Virus record (IMG/VR): IMGVR_UViG_3300038678_000083
Location: 1-47,880 of that record
Origin: a virus
Length of the DNA stretch: 47,880 nt
Strand: one strand, 5' to 3'
The translations under genes were made by a program, and so were the position numbers. Shown here in pieces: positions 16,200-22,723 of this stretch (within the stretch, counting starts at the first letter, position 1; every line of letters begins with the position of its first letter). Under the pieces are notes generated by a model, which made no database searches, was not told the origin of the DNA, and saw nothing but the letters and a program-made list of their open reading frames with translations.

Positions 16200-16745
16200 A
16201 TGATAGTAGGTTATATGCGCGTTTCCTCGGTTGATCAAAACCTAGATCGTCAACTTGACGGTGTTGAGTTAGATCGCGTTTACGAAGAAAAAGTAAGCGG
16301 CAAAGATCGTGATCGCCCTAAATTAAAGGAATGCTTGAGCTTCTTACGGGAAGGTGATGTTCTTTATGTTCATTCGATGGATAGACTATCAAGAAACTTA
16401 AAAGACTTGCTGAACATCGTTTCTGAATTGGTTGATAAAAATGTAAGTGTTAAATTCAAAACTGAAAACCTTGAATTTGCCGGAAAAGATAACCCTATGG
16501 GCTACTTGATGCTTTCTGTTTTTGGTGCTGTAAATCAATTTGAAATAGCCAATTTGAAGATTAGGCAAAAAGAAGGTATAGCAAAGGCCAAGGCGCGAGG
16601 TCAACAGTTTGGCAGAAAACCATTAAAGAAAAAGATGGTTGAAGAAATCCACAACCGAAGAGAAAAAGGTCAATCAGTTATTGAAATCGCTAATTCTATG
16701 AATCTTGGTACAAGCACAATTTATAAGTATTTGAGCAATAAATAA
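16200..16745 (+). CDS. Small serine recombinase (resolvase/invertase family)
   Basis: 181 residues, the usual length of Gin/Hin/Tn3-type recombinases. The catalytic block is GYMRVSS with the active serine at position 9. Also visible are SGKDRDRPKL, the arginine motif MDRLSRN (about 59-65), the NPMG region and helix E, then a C-terminal helix-turn-helix (about 135-180, SVIEIANSMNLGTSTIYKYL). Such enzymes invert or resolve DNA between short sites. It lacks the large C-terminal domain of phage integrases. Last gene of its island, closed by a terminator. I saw no invertible segment. Confidence 0.9.
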   Translation: MIVGYMRVSSVDQNLDRQLDGVELDRVYEEKVSGKDRDRPKLKECLSFLREGDVLYVHSMDRLSRNLKDLLNIVSELVDKNVSVKFKTENLEFAGKDNPMGYLMLSVFGAVNQFEIANLKIRQKEGIAKAKARGQQFGRKPLKKKMVEEIHNRREKGQSVIEIANSMNLGTSTIYKYLSNK

Positions 16746-16747
16746 AG

Positions 16748-16769
16748 AAACCCGCATCATAGCGGGTTT
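16748..16769. terminator. Bidirectional intrinsic terminator
   Basis: Perfect 8-bp stem AAACCCGC/GCGGGTTT with loop ATCATA and flanking A and T runs. It lies 3 bases past the recombinase stop and 20 bases before the stop of the convergent virion gene, so it serves both transcripts. Confidence 0.88.
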
Positions 16770-16788
16770 TAATTACCATCAACTTATA

Positions 16789-17160
16789 TTAATTAGTTTC
16801 AGACAACCAGCCAAACGCAGCACTAACAGCACCGGTAACAGTAACGACAATATTATTACCATCATCACCAAGGTATTGTTTCCGCTTAGTTGTAAATAAA
16901 GTCTTAGTCACGCCAGCAGGAATAACAAAATCATATCCAGCAGCAAGGCTAATAGCGTCCAAACCGTCACAATCAGCCACGGTAACACCATCACCCAGCA
17001 CATTGACCGTTACTGATCCAACCTCGCCATTTTCGACCACTAGGGCTTGCTTGTGATTCACAAACGAAAAAGAGTGAGTTGCTGAGTCTGTCGCTAGATC
17101 AAGCTTGTTGATTGTCACTTCATCAGCGGCTAGCATTTTGTTTACTGGTATTGCTGTCAT
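16789..17160 (-). CDS. Probable capsid accessory/virion protein
   Basis: 123 residues, beta-rich (VGSVTVNVLGDGVTV, GNNIVVTVTGAVSAAF). Same-strand neighbour of two similar beta-rich proteins downstream of the capsid gene. Likely head decoration or fibre; no firm family. Confidence 0.55.
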   Translation of the reverse strand: MTAIPVNKMLAADEVTINKLDLATDSATHSFSFVNHKQALVVENGEVGSVTVNVLGDGVTVADCDGLDAISLAAGYDFVIPAGVTKTLFTTKRKQYLGDDGNNIVVTVTGAVSAAFGWLSETN

Positions 17161-17183
17161 GGTGTTTCCTTAAATATGTTTTA

Positions 17184-17726
17184 TTATCCGCGAATTAATG
17201 CTTTTATATACCAACCGTTGACTATCACTGTGCAATCTTTATCGGTTGATATCTTAAATTGACCGCCATTATCTAGCGTATTGGCGTCACCCATATATAT
17301 TCCGTTAAAACGGTTTAAATTATGAGTGCCTGTGTTTTTAAAGTTAACCTCTGTAACAAATGGTATCGTATAGGCTGAGCCACCCGTACCTAAGTGAAGA
17401 TCAACTTTTATTTCCGTGTTGACTGACGCTGTTATCACGGCAATATCCAAACGAATGTCAACCATATCACCAAGCTTTAAGTCTGACCAGTCAAATTGAC
17501 TGGTCCCAGGAGTCCAAAGCTCACTAACACCCGTAGGCTTAAATAGCTTATTGGTATTTGCACCAAGTCCATCATTCGTTAATACAACAGGACTGCCAGC
17601 AACAGTTACAACAAGTGGTGTTCCTGGGGTAAAAGAATCATTATAATCAATAAAGCCAATGCGAGCATTATCTACAGGTATGGCTGACATTTTAGCTAGT
17701 GCAGTTTCTTTACTAGAAAAGCTCAT
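17184..17726 (-). CDS. Probable virion protein (head fibre or decoration)
   Basis: 180 residues, beta-rich, Asn/Gly/Thr-rich (TEVNFKNTGTHNLNRFNG). It lies between two other small structural proteins behind the capsid gene, two bases from one of them. No family recognised. Confidence 0.52.
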   Translation of the reverse strand: MSFSSKETALAKMSAIPVDNARIGFIDYNDSFTPGTPLVVTVAGSPVVLTNDGLGANTNKLFKPTGVSELWTPGTSQFDWSDLKLGDMVDIRLDIAVITASVNTEIKVDLHLGTGGSAYTIPFVTEVNFKNTGTHNLNRFNGIYMGDANTLDNGGQFKISTDKDCTVIVNGWYIKALIRG

Positions 17727-17728
17727 AA

Positions 17729-18016
17729 TTAAAACGCCTTAACGCTAACTAAACCATCGCTATGAGCATAAGCCCACGCGCCGGAATCACCAGAATCGTT
17801 AACAGATTCGCCATGACTTAATAGCCGACTGAAAGCACCCGTTTCATCATCTACCGCATCAGCAACAGCCGGGGTTGTCGCTTTAGTGTGAAGCTTAAGT
17901 TCTACGGACGATAAATTTTGTACTACTATTTGAACGCCGACAGTTATGCCAGATGCAGCGTAAAGATCAACCCAAACGTTTTTGGTTATCTTGATATTTG
18001 ATAATGTATCGGCCAT
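17729..18016 (-). CDS. Small virion protein
   Basis: 95 residues, compact and beta-rich, containing VWVDLYAASGITVGVQIVVQ, a pattern common in small phage head-associated proteins. It is the first gene after the hairpin downstream of the capsid cluster. Confidence 0.55.
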   Translation of the reverse strand: MADTLSNIKITKNVWVDLYAASGITVGVQIVVQNLSSVELKLHTKATTPAVADAVDDETGAFSRLLSHGESVNDSGDSGAWAYAHSDGLVSVKAF

Positions 18017-18041
18017 TTTTATTCCTTAATAAACACTCTAC

Positions 18042-18066
18042 AAAGCACCCGATCAACAGGTGCTTT
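18042..18066. terminator. Hairpin downstream of the capsid cluster
   Basis: 8-bp stem AAAGCACC/GGTGCTTT with a 9-base loop, 16 bases past the stop of the coiled-coil gene. The minus-strand T tract is short (TTTG), so it may be a partial terminator or an mRNA-stabilising hairpin that sets the high capsid:downstream ratio. Confidence 0.6.
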
Positions 18067-18081
18067 AATTAGTGTTTACTG

Positions 18082-18420
18082 CTACTTGGTTTTAGCTTGG
18101 GCTGCAATAGCTTCAGTCAATTCCTTGTTTGCTTTTTCTAAAGCTTTAACTTTGTCATTAGCGATTTTTAATGCACTAGTGGCCGTTTCATTAGCTTTAT
18201 TTGCAGCAGTCAACTTCCTTTTAGTTGAGGATAAAGCTTTTTTAAGGTCTTTATCCTCATCACCAGCTTTAACATTTTCATCACCGGGTCTTGTAGCTAC
18301 ACCACGCTTAATTAACTTCTCGCCGAAAGCCTCTTCTACTTCTTGCAATCCAAGAGGTAAAACTTTGCTGTCGTGATCGTAAACAGCGGGGTGAGTAACA
18401 ACAATTTTAATCTTATCCAT
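18082..18420 (-). CDS. Head-associated protein with C-terminal coiled coil
   Basis: 112 residues. Residues 1-45 (MDKIKIVVTHPAVYDHD...KLIKRGVATRPG) resemble the short DUF7210-type domain found next to capsid genes. Residues 55-112 are a Lys/Ala/Glu coiled coil (KALEKANKELTEAIAAQ). It begins 3 bases after the capsid stop. Possibly a head completion or assembly factor. Confidence 0.58.
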   Translation of the reverse strand: MDKIKIVVTHPAVYDHDSKVLPLGLQEVEEAFGEKLIKRGVATRPGDENVKAGDEDKDLKKALSSTKRKLTAANKANETATSALKIANDKVKALEKANKELTEAIAAQAKTK

Positions 18421-18423
18421 GAT

Positions 18424-19452
18424 CTAAGCTCCGTAAAGTGCACATTTGCGACTAGAAAAATCAGTTTTAGAAAGGAAGCCAACACCTGCCCACTTAATAA
18501 AGTTGAAATCATCGTTGTGGTTAATGCGCTGAACTGCATAAGATGAGATTGCCATACCAACTACCGGATGGAAACCTTGCTGATCATCCCAGAACATTGT
18601 TAACTGGTTACCAACTAGTTCGCTATCTTCATAAATCTCAACGATTCCGCGAAGCCTGCCAATCATAGCTCGAATATCACCAAATATACCTTCACTGGTT
18701 GAGAATACACGCTCCCAGTTAGATGCAATTTCGCGCGAAATACCAAGGCGCAAACCTTGAGTACAGTTGTTTGTGATAAACAAAATATCACGAACACGAC
18801 GGATTTCATCACGAATAGCGGTAGCAGTCGAAGCGGCAAGAGCTAAATCTAAACCTAAAGTAGCACTTGCAACAGTGGGGTCGTTACGCAAGCCTAACCA
18901 CTTATTACCCTTAACTACTAATGAAGCGTCACCGTCCCACATATAGTTACCGATAGTGGTCATTAACTTACGTTCACTTTCGCGAGCATCATCAACTAAT
19001 GCATCAAAACCTTCTGACTGCATAGCTTTCATATCTCGCCATGTGCGGCCGTAACCTTTATCATGAATTGGCACCACTGCGCCTCCGTAACTATAATCAA
19101 CGTGATTCATTTTCACGCCTGTTTGACCAGACATTGAAGATTGACCGACGTCAGTATCGGAAGATTTACGGTATTCAAACAACGTTTTACCTATATCAAC
19201 TGAACGAGATTTTTGCATAACACGCGACAAAGTTGCATGCTCACCAAAAGGAACTAATTCAATTTTGGTTGTACTGTCAAATTCGCGGAATGCTTCTTCT
19301 GGTGATCGTCCTGCATTAGCTGCCATTTTAAGCATTGCTGTAACAGCGCTGTTCGAAGCCATTCGCATAGCTTGCAACTCATTCCATTGTAATAGCTGCA
19401 TACGTGCTTGCTGTTTATTAAACGCAAGTTTCTTACTAAAAATTAAAGACAT
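18424..19452 (-). CDS. Major capsid protein
   Basis: 342 residues, forms the icosahedral head. The N-terminal 60 residues are helical and may be a removable arm. The middle contains the extended-loop-like segment SVDIGKTLFEYRKSS and the block GYGRTWRDMKAMQSE. The C-terminal half ends with a beta-rich SYAVQRINHNDDF...GVGFLSKTDF. This fits HK97-fold capsid proteins that carry a separate DUF2213-type protease and a small cement protein, both directly upstream. Spacing to neighbours is 3-10 bases. Confidence 0.85.
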   Translation of the reverse strand: MSLIFSKKLAFNKQQARMQLLQWNELQAMRMASNSAVTAMLKMAANAGRSPEEAFREFDSTTKIELVPFGEHATLSRVMQKSRSVDIGKTLFEYRKSSDTDVGQSSMSGQTGVKMNHVDYSYGGAVVPIHDKGYGRTWRDMKAMQSEGFDALVDDARESERKLMTTIGNYMWDGDASLVVKGNKWLGLRNDPTVASATLGLDLALAASTATAIRDEIRRVRDILFITNNCTQGLRLGISREIASNWERVFSTSEGIFGDIRAMIGRLRGIVEIYEDSELVGNQLTMFWDDQQGFHPVVGMAISSYAVQRINHNDDFNFIKWAGVGFLSKTDFSSRKCALYGA

Positions 19453-19462
19453 GTTATGCCTC

Positions 19463-19927
19463 CTATGCTTTGCGAGCGCGAACCAAAGTCTGGTCTGCTA
19501 CTACATTAACGATTTCATCAGCAAAGAATAAAACCTGCTCAGATGTTGCGCCGACTGTTGCTGGTGTAACTGCGATTTTTAATTGACCATCACCGGCGGA
19601 CGATAACGCCATACCTTTGGTTGTGATGTTGTTGCCAGTAGCAACGCGCACATTGACAAATTCACCAGAGCGCACAGCAATGGCGAAACCTGTATCGCCG
19701 ACCGTTGCTTTAGTGCTAATGTCGCCACCAATACCCGCGCCAATCTCTTGAGCGATTAAGCATTCTTCACCGAAAACGGTTGCAGCAATATCACTCGTTG
19801 CTAGACCGGAAGCTGTTTGCTTTAATAGTTCACCAGCGGAAAAGTCATCAACAACAAGGCCTTCAACAATCAAAGGTTTTGCATTGGCGCCATCTGCTGG
19901 GCCTACCCAAATTTTACGTTTAGCCAT
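19463..19927 (-). CDS. Head decoration (cement) protein
   Basis: 154 residues, Gly/Ala/Val-rich and beta-prone, with DUF2190-like features (GDTGFAIAVRSGEFVNVRVA). It lies between the prohead protease/scaffold and the major capsid, where cement proteins are usually encoded. Confidence 0.65.
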   Translation of the reverse strand: MAKRKIWVGPADGANAKPLIVEGLVVDDFSAGELLKQTASGLATSDIAATVFGEECLIAQEIGAGIGGDISTKATVGDTGFAIAVRSGEFVNVRVATGNNITTKGMALSSAGDGQLKIAVTPATVGATSEQVLFFADEIVNVVADQTLVRARKA

Positions 19928-19938
19928 GATTTAGGATC

Positions 19939-21621
19939 CTATTCAGGCAAGGCAGCAGGTTCGCTGTCTTGGTTATTTTGTTGATGCTGACCACCAGCCA
20001 CGCCGATAGCAACGCCACCATTTGCAGCAAGGAAGGCATTACAAGATGCTAAGCCCATAGTTTTGGCCGTTGCTTCGTCGATGCCTTTATTTAGGGCAAC
20101 TACTGCGGCGACTGCGGTGTCGAGCTCTTTATCTGCGTTGGCGTTAACCTTGACTTCAATCCCATCGACTTTCGTTAATAGGTTTTTAGCCCATTCAGGG
20201 GTGTCTTTATCGGCATCCACATTTGGCTCGTCAGCTTTACCGCCTATGGCCTCGTTTAGTGCCGCTTTAAGATCATCATCGGAAATATCGTCTTTCACAG
20301 ATATTCCTTTGTTGACCAGTAGGGCGATAATCTGTTTTCGATCCATAATGGACTCCATACTGTTAGTAACTGGTTTAAATTCAACAATTCGCTCGACTTC
20401 TGATTTTTCGCCTACAAAAACGATTTCATCATCAACCTTTGCGTATGATTGCCTGAATAGTTTATCATTATCCCCACGATATACAAAATTGTCGTCAAAA
20501 ATCTCCATTGGCCAGAATGAACAGCAATTATCTTGGCGTCCTTCGTTTAGCTTTTGGAATATCTTTTCATGTACATCGCTGTGACTCAAATTATTACCTT
20601 GAAGCACTGAGAATACTTTATTCAATACCTTTTTGAAAAAGCCTTGTTTATTGTTATTCGTTGGCTCATCATCAAATCGATTAATATAAACCTTGGCGTG
20701 ATCATTATCACCAGCATTAGTAATCGGCTGCTTAACCGCGTGAGGTACACCGTCAATCACATCAGCAAATAAATTTGTGTAACTGGCAAAGTTATCAACA
20801 TCGTCTTGGTTGAAGTTTAAGAAGAACTTACGAAAATTAGTACTTGGCTTATCGGTTGAATTGGTAAATACCTTAATTCGTTCTAATGCTGCCGACTCAT
20901 TCCATGCAAAATCATTTGGTGCCAATGGTAGTTGCATAGCAGGAGTGCTGGCGTTAACTGTCAAGGAAACATCCTCAATGTCTATTTTTTCACCTTTTGA
21001 ATTGGTGAACATTCCTATACCTTCAACATTGTTTTTTGCGCCTGGTTCGATATCAGGATTTAATATTGCACTATGGTTAAGTTCGAATATCTCTGTAACT
21101 TCAGCGCTAAACCGTTCACCATCTGGGCCTATGCCTTTTTTTGTATCGTCTACTGACAGGTATAAACCAGTACTTCGATCTATCGGTAACTTTTTATCTA
21201 TTCTATTAACTAACCATTCAGCTTGTGGAACCGTTTTTGCCAACTCAAAATTGATATAAGTATTAGATACTAAAATATCACCATCAACACGCCAGTCAGT
21301 ATCGAAGGCATGAACATTATGCCCCGCAAAAGTTAAAGGGTCATTTGCATCCATGAAATTACCATCTTCGTCTGATGGATGTGATAAAGGAGCTGGTATT
21401 CTTGCATTTGAAGACATTAGGTTGTTGGATATTTTATCAAATGGTTCTTCAGCATATCGAATGCCATTCATTACCGAGCCACGTATCATGTGTTTGGTGT
21501 CTTCGATCACAACAAAATTAGCAAATATGTCTTTACCTGCAACCTTTCCAACATGCATTCGTTTTGTTTTTGCATTTTTTGTTGCTGTTGATGAATTATG
21601 TCTGATTAGTTTTTTTGGCAT
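19939..21621 (-). CDS. Prohead protease fused to scaffold (DUF2213-like)
   Basis: 560 residues. Residues about 20-215 look like a DUF2213 prohead protease: PAPLSHPSDEDGNF near 95-108, then DRSTGLYLSVDD and TEIFELNHSAILNPDIEPGA. Residues about 425-560 are charged and helical (DISDDDLKAALNEAIGG; ends Gln/Asn-rich), as expected for scaffold, with an internal MESIMDRKQ that could allow a separate scaffold start. The ATG at 21621 sits immediately after an intrinsic terminator, whose 3' arm contains the only purine-rich ribosome-site candidate (AGGG). Confidence 0.78.
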   Translation of the reverse strand: MPKKLIRHNSSTATKNAKTKRMHVGKVAGKDIFANFVVIEDTKHMIRGSVMNGIRYAEEPFDKISNNLMSSNARIPAPLSHPSDEDGNFMDANDPLTFAGHNVHAFDTDWRVDGDILVSNTYINFELAKTVPQAEWLVNRIDKKLPIDRSTGLYLSVDDTKKGIGPDGERFSAEVTEIFELNHSAILNPDIEPGAKNNVEGIGMFTNSKGEKIDIEDVSLTVNASTPAMQLPLAPNDFAWNESAALERIKVFTNSTDKPSTNFRKFFLNFNQDDVDNFASYTNLFADVIDGVPHAVKQPITNAGDNDHAKVYINRFDDEPTNNNKQGFFKKVLNKVFSVLQGNNLSHSDVHEKIFQKLNEGRQDNCCSFWPMEIFDDNFVYRGDNDKLFRQSYAKVDDEIVFVGEKSEVERIVEFKPVTNSMESIMDRKQIIALLVNKGISVKDDISDDDLKAALNEAIGGKADEPNVDADKDTPEWAKNLLTKVDGIEVKVNANADKELDTAVAAVVALNKGIDEATAKTMGLASCNAFLAANGGVAIGVAGGQHQQNNQDSEPAALPE

Positions 21622-21624
21622 AAC

Positions 21625-21650
21625 AAAAAGCCCTATTGAATTAATAGGGC
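21625..21650 (-). terminator. Intrinsic terminator ending the ncRNA, overlapping the protease ribosome site
   Basis: On the minus strand: 8-bp stem GCCCTATT/AATAGGGC with 5-base loop AATTC, followed by TTTTT, ending four bases before the protease ATG. It would end the ncRNA transcript at about 21625. The second arm contains AGGG, so when folded it would also hide the ribosome site of the protease gene. Confidence 0.82.
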
Positions 21651-21692
21651 AATGATAGCATATTCTTATTTTTATTTATAATTGTTGTTATT

Positions 21693-21812
21693 TGGTGCTA
21701 ACCCTAGGAATCGAACCTAAGCATCATGTAAATCATTTATCGATGTAATTTACAAATATGAACCGTTATCAGCTTAATCATGGCTAGTCTTTCCTAGCAG
21801 TCAGAGCCTAGC
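21693..21812 (-). other. ncRNA module 3: T-arm-like hairpin with acceptor strand and CCA
   Basis: T-arm-like hairpin TTAGG-TTCGATT-CCTAG (21720-21704), then GGTTAGC, A and CCA (ending 21693), exactly tRNA-like spacing. The best 5' partner is GCTAGGC (21812-21806), pairing at six of seven positions with one G-U. In between lies a GCTAG/CTAGC hairpin and an ATTTACA-closed stem. It may be a degenerate tRNA or part of the large RNA. Confidence 0.45.
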
Positions 21813-21914
21813 TCAGTCGGGGTTTTTATTTAGGGCGCGTATTCCGGCTTTTACGGCAGTACGACAGGTTAAAGATAGCTATCGCCCAACTATCACCACT
21901 TGAAACCAACGTTG

Positions 21915-22043
21915 TTCTAATACACTTAGTTATCGAGTCTATAATTTCTGGTGCTGTAATCCTTTAACGGCCTTTAGCTCAACGGGCTTGCCATCCCCAA
22001 TTCGATTTAACTAACACCGACTCGATAACTAAATGTACTAAAA
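21915..22043 (-). repeat. 25-bp inverted repeat within the ncRNA
   Basis: Arms 22043-22019 and 21939-21915 pair continuously over 25 positions in minus-strand RNA: 22 Watson-Crick pairs and 3 G-U pairs. In plus-strand RNA the same three positions would be A-C mismatches, so the helix favours minus-strand transcription. The 79-base loop (21940-22018) begins and ends with a further helix, GGTGTT/AGCACC. Confidence 0.85.
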
Positions 22044-22044
22044 T

Positions 22045-22189
22045 TGGTTGTTGGGTAAGGAGTCGAACCTCACTGGCGTTCATCTTACACATATTCATTA
22101 ACCGATAGAGTTCAGGTTGCAACCATTTCTCGTATTAACTTCAACTGATGACTAGCATTGCAGAAATACCCTTTATCCGCCTACCAACA
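22045..22189 (-). other. ncRNA module 2: T-arm-like hairpin with closing helix and CCA
   Basis: T-arm-like hairpin TGAGG-TTCGACT-CCTTA (22072-22056), next to CCCAACA, then A and CCA (ending 22045). The 6-bp partner TGTTGG lies at 22189-22184. Total 145 bases, too long for a tRNA without an intron or large insert; no clean anticodon loop is visible. Confidence 0.5.
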
Positions 22190-22505
22190 TTTGTTGCCGC
22201 ATCTCTACGGCGAAAGGTGTTGCCTGACTGGAGCTTATCCCAGTATCTACGCTATTTACAGGGCTTGTTGCACTTTTCAGGTTAATGACTGGTGCATGAT
22301 GATGGCGTTACCATCGTGTTACATTGTCTTGCCCTCGGTTGCTGCTGTTTAGCCAAAGATACTAATAGATGCTATGGCCGCTGTATTCAAATCTTGGTAC
22401 CCAAAAACCGCAATTAAGCGGCTAAGGGTGGCACTTCTTATGCAGCTCAGCTTGAGTGGTTTTCTCAGTGGTGCTTAATGCGTACCAGGGCATCTTTACA
22501 ATTTA

Positions 22506-22676
22506 TCCCTGGCTGGAATCGAACCAGCATTCCTTGCGCTAGACTAAAATTACGCTTTGTTTCTGTATGCTCGATGGTAGTCAAATCCTTAAGCAACCAA
22601 AAAACCATTGTCATCACCCGTTGAGTTATTATCAAAGCAGCTTTTCTTTAACTTTTATTCTGAGTAACTACAGGGA
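22506..22676 (-). other. ncRNA module 1: T-arm-like hairpin with closing helix
   Basis: T-arm-like hairpin GCTGG-TTCGATT-CCAGC (22528-22512), with the TTCRA loop of tRNA T arms. It abuts a 6-bp closing helix TCCCTG (22676-22671) with CAGGGA (22511-22506), giving acceptor-T-arm geometry. The intervening 142 bases do not fold into normal D and anticodon arms, and there is no CCA. Confidence 0.55.
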
Positions 22677-22681
22677 AATCA

Positions 22682-22710
22682 AATATAACCCACAACCAAA
22701 CACAACGCAA
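22682..22710 (-). promoter_or_regulatory. Operator-bearing promoter of the ncRNA
   Basis: On the minus strand, -35 TTGCGT (22710-22705), 17-bp spacer, -10 TATATT (22687-22682). The operator TTGTGTTTGGTT (22705-22694) covers the spacer exactly as at other promoters of this genome. Transcription would begin at about 22676, the 5' strand of module 1's closing helix. Confidence 0.68.
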
Positions 22711-22723
22711 CAACTATTTTAAT

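Larger units (their letters stand above)
21625..22676 (-). ncRNA. Large structured phage RNA (~1.05 kb), class undetermined
   Basis: The longest gene-free stretch of the genome; the short ORFs inside have no ribosome sites or family features. Seen in the sequence: an operator-bearing promoter just upstream (22710-22682), an intrinsic terminator at the end, a 25-bp long-range helix with three G-U pairs that exist only in minus-strand RNA, hairpins at 22408-22421, 22301-22315, 22227-22244 and 21783-21798, and three tRNA T-arm-like hairpins. The predicted RNA 5' end (about 22676) is one strand of a helix closing the first module. It lies between terL and the protease gene, where portal and MuF genes are usually found. 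Size, phage setting and association with tRNA-like parts recall GOLLD and ROOL RNAs (inference). A cluster of degenerate tRNAs is the main alternative. Confidence 0.62.

Noticed and set aside
16200-16745. Phage integrase
   Set aside because: Size and C-terminal HTH are those of small resolvases/invertases; large serine integrases carry a further recombinase and zinc-ribbon region. No attachment site recognised.
20063-20584. Plus-strand ORF of 173 residues opposite the protease/scaffold gene
   Set aside because: Ser-rich shadow of the acidic scaffold coding region; unsupported start.
22158-22352. Plus-strand ORF of 64 residues in the gene-free region
   Set aside because: No ribosome site, cysteine-rich random-looking composition, and it is antisense to the structured RNA.
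21625-22676. tmRNA (ssrA)
   Set aside because: A T arm and CCA are present, but I find no resume ORF of the usual type, no single acceptor pairing at tmRNA distance and three T arms instead of one.
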